A stretch of 64,000 nucleotides of DNA. Source: Neisseriaceae bacterium. Its GTDB lineage: Bacteria > Pseudomonadota > Gammaproteobacteria > Burkholderiales > Neisseriaceae. The stretch is taken from positions 186,001 through 250,000 of the forward strand of contig JAGOQM010000002.1 in assembly GCA_017991555.1 (NCBI GenBank), read 5' to 3'. A program made the translations under genes and the position numbers. This document shows positions 7,101 to 14,317 of this stretch, in pieces. The first letter of the stretch is position 1. Every line of letters begins with the position of its first letter. The notes under the pieces are model-generated. The model saw only the letters and a list, made by a program, of their open reading frames with translations, did not search any database and had not been told where the DNA came from.

Positions 7101-7999
7101 TGCTTCATCCCTGCTGACTTCAACACCTCACCCAGCCTCATCGGGGCACGACCACGCTGTGGGGCCACGGTACCGGATGAACGCTTGGCAGCCTGCTCGG
7201 CAAGGATTTGTTTTGTGGCATCGCTGACGGCGGGCTGGGTATCTGCGGTCACGGTCGGTACCGGTGACGGTTTGGCAACACCAGCGCCTTGGCCCTTGGC
7301 CGCAGGTTCGCCAGCAAGGAATGATTTGATTGGCCAGAAATTAACCCAACCGGCCTTGGTTGATTGGTCCAGCACCTGTTGCGGTAAATAGCCTTCAGTC
7401 ACCAGAGCTTCAAGGTCACCAATCAGCAGCTGCTTAGCGTAATCAGTGTCCACTGGCTTACCGATGGTTTGGCGCATGGCCATGAAGCCATTCCAAGCGT
7501 CAACAGGCACCCATGTTGGTAATTCAAAAGATTTTGAGACAGACAAACCCTCTTTTGTATTAGTGGGTTTTGTATTGTGTTTTGTAGGGTACCCATTTTC
7601 GGTACTACTAGCGGTACCCATTTTAGGCACTACCCCCGTACTATTTTCGGTACCAGTACCCATTTTAGTACCCACCTTTTTGGTACCTACTTCTTCAGCC
7701 CCAGAATCCTCAAATTCAAGGTTTAATCTGAATGAAGTAATTCGACCTTTGGCCTTCGTCGCAACAATCAAATTTAAAGCCTCTAGCTCAGCCAAAGCAT
7801 CCGTAATTGTCACCTTTTTCTTGATGCCAGAGCGGGTCTTAAACTGTGTTACAGAAATGTTATCCGATTTCTTGCCCCAGCCAGTCGTCTGCCTAATAAT
7901 GAAGGCATAGCACTTAAACGCGGTGCCCGACATCTGGGCCATATGGTCATCTATGACCACATTTGGCATCTGAAACGAATTGGGAACGTATTTACTCAT
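7097..7999 (-). CDS. replication initiation protein O
   Basis: 300 residues. The N-terminal winged-helix domain (FQMPNVVIDDHMAQMSGTAFK, then TTGWGKKSDNISVTQF) is the Phage_rep_O DNA-binding domain. A low-complexity middle (KVGTKMGTGTENST, about 115-145) is encoded by iteron-like DNA, and the C-terminal part (LPTWVPVDAWNGFMAMRQ) resembles helicase-loader-contact domains of such proteins. As in lambda, the origin seems to be embedded in the gene. No P or DnaC-like loader follows, so replication may recruit host factors directly. Confidence 0.88.
   Translation of the reverse strand: MSKYVPNSFQMPNVVIDDHMAQMSGTAFKCYAFIIRQTTGWGKKSDNISVTQFKTRSGIKKKVTITDALAELEALNLIVATKAKGRITSFRLNLEFEDSGAEEVGTKKVGTKMGTGTENSTGVVPKMGTASSTENGYPTKHNTKPTNTKEGLSVSKSFELPTWVPVDAWNGFMAMRQTIGKPVDTDYAKQLLIGDLEALVTEGYLPQQVLDQSTKAGWVNFWPIKSFLAGEPAAKGQGAGVAKPSPVPTVTADTQPAVSDATKQILAEQAAKRSSGTVAPQRGRAPMRLGEVLKSAGMKQ
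7588..7687 (-). repeat. iteron cluster inside gene O, candidate phage origin
   Basis: Six GTACC units within 100 bases, four of them full GGTACC at 7588, 7613, 7649 and 7682. Several are followed by CATTTT, giving AAAATGGGTACC on the coding strand. The bases just right of the cluster (to about 7760) are AT-rich. Lambda's ori has the same logic: O-binding iterons and an AT-rich flank within the O gene. Confidence 0.65.
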
Positions 8000-8018
8000 G
8001 ACTTACCGCCATATCTGG

Positions 8019-8047
8019 TTGATTGCTGCCGTTATTTGTTGCATAAT
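8019..8047 (+). promoter_or_regulatory. promoter for an OOP-like antisense RNA
   Basis: TTGATT (8019-8024), a 17-base spacer, CATAAT (8042-8047), on the plus strand against the direction of cII and O. Confidence 0.6.
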
Positions 8048-8053
8048 TCATTT

Positions 8054-8114
8054 GTGTTTTCCCTTATTTGAAAATGCACCTGATTAGCCAACCCTCGACC
8101 GGTTGGCTTTTCTT
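8054..8114 (+). ncRNA. candidate OOP-like antisense RNA between O and cII
   Basis: A transcript from the promoter at 8019-8047 would start near 8054 and end at a clear terminator: AGCCAACC (8086-8093), 7-base loop, GGTTGGCT (8101-8108), TTTTCTTTT. The T-run overlaps the cII stop codon (8115-8117). At about 60 bases, it matches lambda OOP in place, orientation and size class. There is no gene on this strand that the terminator could serve otherwise. Confidence 0.55.
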
Positions 8115-8576
8115 TTATCGGTTATTCAAAGCCATCCGCACTTGAACACCAGCGCGAATCAATGCGTTGGCTGCTGCCTCAACATCCTTACGCTCGCTCT
8201 CAGTGATTGCGGTACCGCCCTCACTCTCTGGTGACTGGGCATGCAAAACGGCGCCCGAAAGCTCACCTGATTTTTGAGAGACCATCGTTGCGTGGCGCAT
8301 CAAGGCGTCATGGTTTAGCTCACCATCGGGAATCGCCACGGTGGTGCGGCCAATTAAGCCAGCCAAAACATCCACAATCTCAACGCCACCCGTAAGAACG
8401 ATCACCTGGCACACGTCTGCCAAGCTCAAATAATTTTGCTCATTGTTCGGATTTGATTTGTTCACCATCATTTGCGGCGACTTGCCCATATCGTTAGCCA
8501 AGCCAGTAATACCGCCTCGGTGGCCCTTCATTACGCTCTGAACTACTCGCTCAACATGCATGTATTGGTTTTTCAT
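8115..8576 (-). CDS. phage regulatory protein CII family
   Basis: 153 residues of the Phage_CII family (PF06892 type): HVERVVQSVMKGHRGGITGLA, then MGKSPQMMVNKSNPNNE as helix-turn-helix and a LSLADVCQVI helix, with a long C-terminal helix rich in Ala. It is second in the leftward operon, after cro and before O, the cII position. It should help choose lysogeny by activating cI or int promoters. Confidence 0.85.
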   Translation of the reverse strand: MKNQYMHVERVVQSVMKGHRGGITGLANDMGKSPQMMVNKSNPNNEQNYLSLADVCQVIVLTGGVEIVDVLAGLIGRTTVAIPDGELNHDALMRHATMVSQKSGELSGAVLHAQSPESEGGTAITESERKDVEAAANALIRAGVQVRMALNNR

Positions 8577-8638
8577 TTTTTAAAGCCCTAGTTAAATGGT
8601 GTTATTTCCAAGAGGCTTGGATAAAATAGGATCAATGA

Positions 8639-8833
8639 TTAAGAACCAGCCTTGACTGCCCTGCTCGCATCAGACACTAAATCCTCTAGCTTCCTGATGG
8701 TCTCAATGTCAGTTTTCAAGGTCATGCCCTTACTCATGCGATAGATGGTTGGCTGAGATTTACCAAGGTAAGCCGCTAGCTTGGCTTGTGACATGCCAAC
8801 CAAGGCAAAATTGATTAGTTTTTGAAGTTCCAT
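8639..8833 (-). CDS. Cro-like repressor
   Basis: 64 residues, mostly one helix-turn-helix (SQAKLAAYLGKSQPTIYRMS, 15-34). It is divergent from cI and first behind promoter pR. The recognition helix PTIYR resembles that of CI (PSIYRIM), in line with both binding the same ATTCA-type operators. Confidence 0.88.
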   Translation of the reverse strand: MELQKLINFALVGMSQAKLAAYLGKSQPTIYRMSKGMTLKTDIETIRKLEDLVSDASRAVKAGS

Positions 8834-8997
8834 CCTATGGCGCCCCTGTTTTAATGTTGATTCATTTTAATTCACTTAAGTATTAAAATCAATTCATTTG
8901 ATTCACCAAAAGACAGCTGGCTTACTTCTTGAATTATTCATTAGTGAATTAATATATGAGACAATTGCAACTCATACATGCATTAAGGACAGGAACT
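8834..8997. promoter_or_regulatory. cI-cro operator region with pR and pRM
   Basis: pR on the minus strand: TTGATT (8887-8892), 17 bases, TAAAAT (8864-8869), reading into cro. pRM on the plus strand: TTGAAT (8929-8934), 17 bases, ATATAT (8952-8957), reading into cI. ATTCA repeats overlap both: the palindrome ATTCATTAGTGAAT inside pRM and ATTCATTTGATTCA (8892-8905) at the pR -35. These are the likely CI/Cro operators. Confidence 0.75.
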
Positions 8998-9660
8998 ATG
9001 GAAAACTTGGCTAAGAATGTAACTTTATTGCTAGAAGAGAGAGGAATGAACGCTCATGACCTTTCTCGGGCAACAGGCATTCCTCAACCATCCATCTATA
9101 GGATCATGACAGGCCAAACAAAGAACCCAAGCGTCCCAAGGCTTAAAGTGATTGCTTGCTATTTTGGCGTTGATTATGCTGACCTAATCGAAAAGGACTT
9201 ATCACAAGTTCCATATACCCCAAAGACCCCAAGCGAGGATAGGTTTACTGTGGTCAAATACTATAGTGCCAAGGGTGAATGCGGGTCTGGCGAACTTAAT
9301 GATTACGTTGAAATAAAAGGTGGTATGGCTTTTGAGATTGGCTGGCTGGACAATATCGGAGTAAAAGAAGATCGCGCTGCTATTATCCGAGCTACTGGCA
9401 ATAGTATGTCTCCAACCATTTCGGACGGTGACATTGTTTTAATTGACACTAGTAAGATTGATAAAGAAGAAGGCCGCGTATTTGCAATTCACCGATCTGG
9501 GAATGGCCTAGTCATCAAGCGCCTAAAGATTAACGAAAATGGCAATTGGTACTATCACAGTGACAACATTGATCAAAATAGATACAGCCCGATGCACCCT
9601 CTTGAGGACGATAAAATCATTGGGCGCGTAATGTGGCAAGCCGGTAGCGGCGGATTATAA
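8998..9660 (+). CDS. cI: CI-type repressor with S24 autoprotease domain
   Basis: 220 residues from the ATG at 8998, preceded by AAGGACAGG. The upstream ATG at 8956 lies inside the pRM -10 and is rejected. HTH at about 17-40 (NAHDLSRATGIPQPSIYR). The C-terminal LexA-like domain has Ser136 in GNSMSPT and Lys174 in LVIKR, the catalytic pair, and a likely cleavage site Cys95-Gly96. All parts are intact, so RecA-dependent induction should work. It keeps the prophage silent by binding ATTCA-type sites on both sides of its own gene. A terminator (9681-9702) follows. Confidence 0.93.
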   Translation: MENLAKNVTLLLEERGMNAHDLSRATGIPQPSIYRIMTGQTKNPSVPRLKVIACYFGVDYADLIEKDLSQVPYTPKTPSEDRFTVVKYYSAKGECGSGELNDYVEIKGGMAFEIGWLDNIGVKEDRAAIIRATGNSMSPTISDGDIVLIDTSKIDKEEGRVFAIHRSGNGLVIKRLKINENGNWYYHSDNIDQNRYSPMHPLEDDKIIGRVMWQAGSGGL

Positions 9661-9680
9661 TCCAATACATCACCAAAAAA

Positions 9681-9704
9681 GGCCGCTATTTGCGGCCTTT
9701 TCTC
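9681..9704 (+). terminator. cI terminator
   Basis: GGCCGC TATTT GCGGCC followed by TTTTCT, with an A-run on the other side. Confidence 0.85.
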
Positions 9705-9721
9705 TTATCTGCAACACCTCT

Positions 9722-9815
9722 TTGATGAATCAAATGAATCACATATGTATTAATTTAATCATATTGATGCACATATGTATTGATTCATTTAATTCATTTA
9801 TGTATTATTAACCCA
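9722..9815 (+). promoter_or_regulatory. second operator block and rightward early promoter (pL analogue)
   Basis: Promoter TTGATT (9780-9785), 17 bases, TATTAT (9803-9808). Overlapping or just upstream are TGAATCAAATGAAT (9726-9739), the exact inverse of the 14-mer at 8892-8905, two ACATATGTATT units, and ATTCATTTAATTCATT. CI bound here would shut the rightward early operon. Confidence 0.75.
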
Positions 9816-10036
9816 TCGAAACACACACAGACACCGACGACGGCAGCGAAATAATCTGTCGAAAGGTAAGCAAATCTGGACAGCCAAGGTGGGCACGCTT
9901 ACATAAGTTGATAGCAGAATGTCGAGAACAACCCTGCCCGTTCAGGCATGAGCCGGTTTGCCGAAAGGCTAAGGGGGTTCGTAGTAGATACAGAATTTTA
10001 AAGTCAGCCCATTCTCATGAGTGGGCTTTCTTTTGA
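9815..10036 (+). ncRNA. structured leader RNA of the rightward early operon
   Basis: About 220 bases from the promoter at 9780-9808 to a terminator (AGCCCA 10006-10011, TGGGCT 10022-10027, TTTCTTTT), with no convincing reading frame. Visible hairpins: CTGTC/GACAG (9856-9860, 9879-9883), TGCC/GGCA near 9933-9946, and a GNRA-capped GCC-GAAA-GGC (9960-9969). It could be a cis-acting antiterminator leader of the HK022 put kind, a C4-type antisense RNA, or an independent small RNA. Confidence 0.55.
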
Positions 10037-10053
10037 TAACTGGGAGAACAAAA

Positions 10054-10263
10054 ATGAACAGCCATTACAAACAGTGGGAGTTAGCAAGTATGTTTCCTGA
10101 ACATTCGGAATCAATACGAAAAATGCGGGTATTTGACGTTATATGCATACCAACAAGTCTTGGTAAGTCAGTCTGGTATCAGTTGTCATGGGATCTGGTT
10201 GTTGCGGTGCCACCCATGACGCCCCACGGTCGCCGCAGAACTAAACCTAGTAACAGGGCATAA
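10054..10263 (+). CDS. first early protein, basic tail, unknown
   Basis: 69 residues from the ATG at 10054, behind GGGAGA. Upstream codons overlap the terminator and are rejected. The C-terminus is Arg-rich (PHGRRRTKPSNRA). Not recognised. It is the first gene behind the rightward promoter, where lambda has N; the basic tail would suit RNA binding, but there is no family match. Confidence 0.55.
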   Translation: MNSHYKQWELASMFPEHSESIRKMRVFDVICIPTSLGKSVWYQLSWDLVVAVPPMTPHGRRRTKPSNRA

Positions 10264-10316
10264 CTCAAGTGGCAGAGCAGCACCAGCCTTAAGTTTTTAA
10301 CGAAAGGAACACAAGC

Positions 10317-10709
10317 ATGACACAGCACTACTTCGTTATAAGCCTCGGCCATTCCAAAAAAGCCGATGACTTTATTCTGTTTTGGCGGCCAGATAATTGT
10401 GGGTACACCTTTTGCGTAGAAAAGGCCGGCCTTTATACGGAGCAACAAGTATTGGATAGCCTCGGCTATTACAACAGCGGTGACGGAACCCTTGCGGTAC
10501 CAGCAGCTGTGATTAATAGATTAGCCAACAAAATGCCATGCTTATTCAATGCCTACGATGAGTCTGGCTCTTACGTGCTAAACCACAATGCAGTTTGGGA
10601 GGCCATCATCAAAGCCGCACCGTTTAAAACAGAGTACCCATTATTTGGGGGCTCCAAGGAACGTACCAAGCGTTTTGGCAAAGGCTTTAAGCTGCCATCT
10701 ACCGCATAA
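10317..10709 (+). CDS. phage protein of unknown function
   Basis: 130 residues behind AAAGGA. Aromatic and Gly-rich, with FWRPDNCGYTFCVEKAGLYTE near the start, a pattern I have seen in small early phage proteins without assigned function. It ends 13 bases before the tRNA-Arg gene. Confidence 0.65.
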   Translation: MTQHYFVISLGHSKKADDFILFWRPDNCGYTFCVEKAGLYTEQQVLDSLGYYNSGDGTLAVPAAVINRLANKMPCLFNAYDESGSYVLNHNAVWEAIIKAAPFKTEYPLFGGSKERTKRFGKGFKLPSTA

Positions 10710-10722
10710 CACCAGCAACACC

Positions 10723-10797
10723 GCTCCGATAGTTTAACGGATAGAACGGCCCCCTCCTAAGGGGCTAGTGGGGGTTCGATTCCCTCTCGGAGCGCCA
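10723..10797 (+). tRNA. tRNA-Arg (anticodon CCU), phage-borne
   Basis: Acceptor GCTCCGA/TCGGAGC, discriminator G, encoded CCA (10795-10797). The anticodon stem GCCCC/GGGGC encloses loop CTCCTAA, anticodon CCT reading AGG. T-arm GTGGG-GGTTCGATT region is intact. It lies within the early operon and carries its own CCA, so it is probably a functional phage tRNA. Confidence 0.92.
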
Positions 10798-10896
10798 TTA
10801 CGCATGGCCATTCAATCCTCTTGTCTAAAATGGAATGTCTATCAAACTCAGTTGCGTAGTAGCTCTGACGAATGGCCAGTCGTAATGACTAACACC

Positions 10897-10922
10897 AGCG
10901 TGCCCATGTGGCCGCTTTTTTT
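10897..10922 (+). terminator. terminator-like hairpin directly before the 10935 gene
   Basis: AGCG(T)GCC CATGT GGCCGCT followed by TTTTTTT. The ATG of the next gene comes 13 bases later. Confidence 0.7.
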
Positions 10923-10934
10923 ATGGAGTAATTT

Positions 10935-11180
10935 ATGAATATTAGAACTGAGGTCGAAGTCGATGTAGACGTAGATATGTCTGTACAAGAAGTTTACGAC
11001 GCCATGGATGATGAAGATAAGGCCGAAATGGCAGCCCTATTAATGGGTGCCACAGTGGCAATGAGGCCAGAGGGCTGGCTACTTACCCAAATGGAAATTG
11101 AATGTGCGCAGCACAAGCTGCCACCCTACACCCGTGAATACCTAGAGCAAACCACAGGTAGGCCAATTGGTTTAATTTAA
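10935..11180 (+). CDS. small acidic phage protein
   Basis: 81 residues behind ATGGAG. The N-terminus alternates acidic and hydrophobic residues (TEVEVDVDVDMSVQEVYDAM), followed by DDEDKAEMAALL. Not recognised. Preceded immediately by a terminator-type hairpin, as are several genes in this operon. Confidence 0.6.
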   Translation: MNIRTEVEVDVDVDMSVQEVYDAMDDEDKAEMAALLMGATVAMRPEGWLLTQMEIECAQHKLPPYTREYLEQTTGRPIGLI

Positions 11181-11297
11181 GCAGTAAATCCAGCCGAATG
11201 TCGGCAGACGGTTAAATCCCGACTGCGTGCAGAGATAGCCTCATGAGGGTCTCCTTCATCTCGTGGCACGCACACCCAATCAACTTAAGGACTATTT
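11181..11297. other. structured gap
   Basis: 117 bases without a gene. GCGTGC (11226) and GCACGC (11267) can pair around an inner stem, but there is no U-tract, so this is not a terminator. Confidence 0.3.
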
Positions 11298-11672
11298 ATG
11301 AATGCTCGCAAAACCATAGGCGGACTAGTACTGGCCTCACTTCTACTGGCCGCCTTCTTTATGTTCGGCATACCAAAGTGGAATGTCTGGCGCCAAGACC
11401 AAGGCGGCCAGGCTGAACTGGCCAAAGCCAAGCTAACCAAGAAAATCATGGTTGAGACAGCCCAAGCCGAGAAGGATGCAGCAAGCCTAAGAGCTGACGC
11501 CATTGAAATCATCGGAGAGGCCGCTCAAAAGTACCCAGAGTATCGCCAGCAAGAATTTATTGGCGCATTTGGCGACGCTCTCCGTGACGGCAAAATCAGC
11601 CAAGTGATCTATGTGCCAACAGAAGCCAATATCCCAATCCTAGAATCAGGTAAGCGCGCCAGTATCGAATAA
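11298..11672 (+). CDS. phage membrane-anchored protein
   Basis: 124 residues behind AAGGAC. One N-terminal transmembrane segment (IGGLVLASLLLAAFFMFGIP), then a charged Ala-rich helix (AKAKLTKKIMVETAQAEKDAASL) resembling the helical region of band-7/SPFH proteins, and a short hydrophobic end QVIYVPTEANIPIL that also recurs in that family. Probably periplasmic-facing. The role is unknown. Confidence 0.65.
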   Translation: MNARKTIGGLVLASLLLAAFFMFGIPKWNVWRQDQGGQAELAKAKLTKKIMVETAQAEKDAASLRADAIEIIGEAAQKYPEYRQQEFIGAFGDALRDGKISQVIYVPTEANIPILESGKRASIE

Positions 11673-11788
11673 CAACCAAACACACACATCAAATCCAAGC
11701 CTAGCGTGCTGGGCTTCAGTTTGATTGACTCAGGTTCGAGGTATTTAGCTGTGATAATATTACGACATCTTAAATAAAGGGTGCCGTA

Positions 11789-12133
11789 ATGCAAAAATTA
11801 TTAACCAGCCTAGCAATCATTAGCTTATTAGCTGGCTGCAGCGATAAACTTGAAGAGGCAGCAAAGCAAGCCGTTAAGAATAATATGGTAGAGCCTGAGA
11901 CTGCTGTATTTAAAAATCTTAAAAAAGGAAAAACCGAAGAGGGGGAGCCTGTAATTTGCGGCGAGGTTACCAGCACAGAGAAGAATAGTGGTACGTCTAG
12001 GTTTATTTATCCCAAAGATGCTCCAAAAGCAATCTTTGAACAAGAAGACGCTGCTGGCATTGTTTTCCAGATCGTATGGTTAAACATGTGTGAGGGAACC
12101 CCTCTTGATGAACTACTGGATGAATCTAAATAA
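11789..12133 (+). CDS. phage lipoprotein, unknown
   Basis: 114 residues with a lipoprotein signal (LLTSLAIISLLAGC, Cys17) and a small charged domain containing two further Cys (VICGEV, NMCEGT) that could form a disulfide. Not recognised. A terminator-like hairpin follows at 12158. Confidence 0.65.
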   Translation: MQKLLTSLAIISLLAGCSDKLEEAAKQAVKNNMVEPETAVFKNLKKGKTEEGEPVICGEVTSTEKNSGTSRFIYPKDAPKAIFEQEDAAGIVFQIVWLNMCEGTPLDELLDESK

Positions 12134-12157
12134 ACCATTTAATTTGTTAATTAAATA

Positions 12158-12180
12158 GCCACCCTTGGGTGGCCTTTTTT
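12158..12180 (+). terminator. terminator-like hairpin before the 12194 gene
   Basis: GCCACCC/GGGTGGC followed by CTTTTTT. The next ATG is 14 bases beyond the T-run. Confidence 0.75.
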
Positions 12181-12193
12181 ATGGGTGAACGAT

Positions 12194-12409
12194 ATGAAAA
12201 ACTTTCTGCTGAACCTAGCACTCATTCTGGCCGCCCTATTTGCCACCGGCTCTATCATTTTCGGTGAGCACATTGTGCCTGATCCCATCTTCAAAACTGG
12301 CAAGCTGGATCCGCTCACGGACGAACAAATGGTCATCGCTGATGTATGCCTTAGCTTAAGCGACGATGAGCGCACCAGCGCCGACGGTGTGGCCCTATGC
12401 CGCCTCTAA
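12194..12409 (+). CDS. small phage protein with N-terminal TM
   Basis: 71 residues from the ATG at 12194, behind GGTGA. One hydrophobic segment (LLNLALILAALFATGSIIFG), then a polar part with ADVCLSLSDDE and a terminal CRL. Ends 16 bases before ssb. Not recognised. Confidence 0.55.
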   Translation: MKNFLLNLALILAALFATGSIIFGEHIVPDPIFKTGKLDPLTDEQMVIADVCLSLSDDERTSADGVALCRL

Positions 12410-12425
12410 ACAATAAAGGACAAAT

Positions 12426-12872
12426 ATGTCAGTAAATAAAGTGATTTTAATGGGCCACCTTGGCCGTGATCCAGAGATTCGATACATGGGCAACGGTGAT
12501 CAAGTGGCCAACTTCTCGATGGCGACCACCGAACAGTGGCGTGATAAAGCCGGTGAGCGTGTAACTCGTACTGAGTGGCACAACATTACTCTGTATCGGC
12601 GCCTGGCCGAGATCACGGGCCAATACCTTAAAAAAGGCAGCATGGTCTACATTGAGGGCCGTATTCAAACCCGTAAATACACGGGCAAAGACGGGGTGGA
12701 ACGCACGGCTTACGATATTATCGGCAGTGAGCTGAAAATGATTGGCGGGCGCGGCGGCGACCAAGGCAGCTCTGAGCCGCAGGATCATCGGGCACCAACA
12801 ACACCAGCCCCACGCAGGGAAAGCGCGGCGGCACCCATCGTTGACGACTTGGACGACGACATTCCGTTTTAA
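12426..12872 (+). CDS. ssb: single-stranded DNA-binding protein
   Basis: 148 residues. The OB fold is complete (NKVILMGHLGRDPEIRYM, FSMATTEQW, TEWHNITLYRRLAEI, YIEGRIQTRKY), followed by a Gly/Gln-rich linker and the acidic tip DDLDDDIPF that recruits host replication and repair proteins. Normal length for a phage SSB. It works with rdgC and NinB in phage replication and recombination. Confidence 0.96.
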   Translation: MSVNKVILMGHLGRDPEIRYMGNGDQVANFSMATTEQWRDKAGERVTRTEWHNITLYRRLAEITGQYLKKGSMVYIEGRIQTRKYTGKDGVERTAYDIIGSELKMIGGRGGDQGSSEPQDHRAPTTPAPRRESAAAPIVDDLDDDIPF

Positions 12873-12907
12873 CTTGAATTTGTTACAGAATCAAAAAGGA
12901 GGCCCGT

Positions 12908-13474
12908 ATGAAAACATGTAGAACGTGTAGCCAAGATAAAGCCTTAGATCATTTTTACGCTAGTGGGCCCTCAAAAGATGGGTTAATGCATATATGTAAG
13001 GCGTGCTCAAAATTCAGCAAAATTAAGCCATGGAACAAAGGCACCAAAGGATTGGTTAAGCCTAACTCTGGAAATTTCACCAAGGGCCAGGATGCGTGGA
13101 ATAAGGGCATCAAGGGTCAGCGATACAGCCCAGCCACAGAGTTTAAAAAAGGCATGCCCGCAGTTAATCACAAACCAATTGGCAGTAGCCGTATCTGCTC
13201 AAAAGATGGGTATGTGGTACTAAAAGTGGCTGAGCCTAGCGTTTGGCGCCATGCACACAAAGTTGAATGGGAAAAACACAACGGGCCGACGCCCAAAGGC
13301 ATGGTTTTGAGATTCATAGATGGCGACAAGACAAACTACGCAATCGAAAACCTTGAGCTTATTACCAGGGCTGAGAATGCCCTTAGAAACTCTATACACA
13401 GATACCCGCCAGAGGTTGTTTCTATGATCAGGCAGGTAGCTAAATTTAAACGTGAGGTAAACAAACATGAGTAA
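12908..13474 (+). CDS. HNH endonuclease with N-terminal zinc ribbon
   Basis: 188 residues. Start CRTCSQDKALDHFYASG and CKACSK form a Cys4 zinc ribbon (about 3-34). Two WNKG-type repeats follow (about 38-70), the kind of short DNA-binding module common in homing nucleases. The HNH_3 core comes last: RHAHKVEWEKHNGPTPKG, then IDGDKTNYAIENLELI. It is free-standing in the early operon and probably a selfish homing-type nuclease rather than a packaging enzyme. Overlaps the next gene by eight bases. Confidence 0.85.
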   Translation: MKTCRTCSQDKALDHFYASGPSKDGLMHICKACSKFSKIKPWNKGTKGLVKPNSGNFTKGQDAWNKGIKGQRYSPATEFKKGMPAVNHKPIGSSRICSKDGYVVLKVAEPSVWRHAHKVEWEKHNGPTPKGMVLRFIDGDKTNYAIENLELITRAENALRNSIHRYPPEVVSMIRQVAKFKREVNKHE

Positions 13475-13703
13475 TGACATTAATACGCTACGTGAAGCGC
13501 TATTCGACACCATGGAGCAAGTTAAAGCGGGAAAAATGACCGTAGAACAGGCCAAGTGTATTGGCGACATCGCGCAAACCATTGTAAACACGGCCAAGGT
13601 GGAAGTAGATGCCGCGCACAAATGTGGCGGCAGACCTGGTGAATTCATTACTGGCGCCAGCCACAGCAAGACACCTACTGGCATCGTTCATAAGTTGAGG
13701 TAG
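13467..13703 (+). CDS. small phage early protein
   Basis: 78 residues, helical (NTLREALFDTMEQVKAGKMT, VEQAKCIGDIAQTIVNTAKVEVD). The same plan is common in early regions of siphophages without a known function. Overlaps the HNH gene by eight bases and is followed by the next start after two bases. Confidence 0.65.
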   Translation: MSNDINTLREALFDTMEQVKAGKMTVEQAKCIGDIAQTIVNTAKVEVDAAHKCGGRPGEFITGASHSKTPTGIVHKLR

Positions 13704-13705
13704 CC

Positions 13706-14002
13706 ATGCACCCACTAAACATCCAAGGCTATAATCAAATGGTGAGCAGGATTGCACCGCCCAGACTTATCAGCGATGAAGGCACGATCATTCATAAAGA
13801 TCGGCCAGAGGGTTGGTATAGGGCTGGCATCGCTGCCAAAAAGGCAGCTGAGGCCGCTGGCGCCAAAACCTATGAGGCGGGCTATGCGTGCAATAAGGGG
13901 CACCACTCACCTAGATTCACAGCAACATCACGGTGCGTGACCTGTTCTCGACTAGACGGGGCCAAAAATCGGTCTCGCAAACATCCTTTAGATTTAATGT
14001 GA
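13706..14002 (+). CDS. small zinc-ribbon-like phage protein
   Basis: 98 residues with CNKGH...C(VT)C near the C-terminus (GYACNKGHHSPRFTATSRCV), a compact Cys/His metal site as in small phage HTH-free zinc proteins. The N-terminus is not recognised. It follows its neighbour by two bases. Confidence 0.6.
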   Translation: MHPLNIQGYNQMVSRIAPPRLISDEGTIIHKDRPEGWYRAGIAAKKAAEAAGAKTYEAGYACNKGHHSPRFTATSRCVTCSRLDGAKNRSRKHPLDLM

Positions 14003-14009
14003 GGTATTT

Positions 14010-14264
14010 ATGCTTCAAGTTTTTGAATATCATCAGGGGCAAATGGTAGTCATACTCCATTCCAGATGGCCCGTAATGGTCATAACGCCAATAATTAAAA
14101 AGTCGGCCCTGGGTTACTATTTAGTTCAGTTTAATGATGGACAGATTATACGGATTCATCAAGATGAACTGATCACTCAGCAGCAGTGTATAGCGTTAAA
14201 TAAAATACTCATAAAACCAATTTGGCTAAAAAAGAAGGCATTAGCTCTAATCAAATCAAAATAA
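14010..14264 (+). CDS. small phage protein, unknown
   Basis: 84 residues behind GTGAGG, beta-rich (WPVMVITPIIKKSALGYYLVQF) with a basic C-terminal helix. The pattern PV-G---Y-V-F-DG resembles small SH3-like barrels, but I cannot assign it. Last gene before the reverse-oriented moron. Confidence 0.5.
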   Translation: MLQVFEYHQGQMVVILHSRWPVMVITPIIKKSALGYYLVQFNDGQIIRIHQDELITQQQCIALNKILIKPIWLKKKALALIKSK

Positions 14265-14317
14265 TAATGACAAGTCGATATTATCATCGTCATTTATAGA
14301 TCAAAGCGATTCAAAAG

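Noticed and set aside
11672..11789. Separate promoter before the 11789 lipoprotein gene
   Set aside because: A GATAAT-like -10 exists but no -35 at 16-18 bases; evidence too weak to list.
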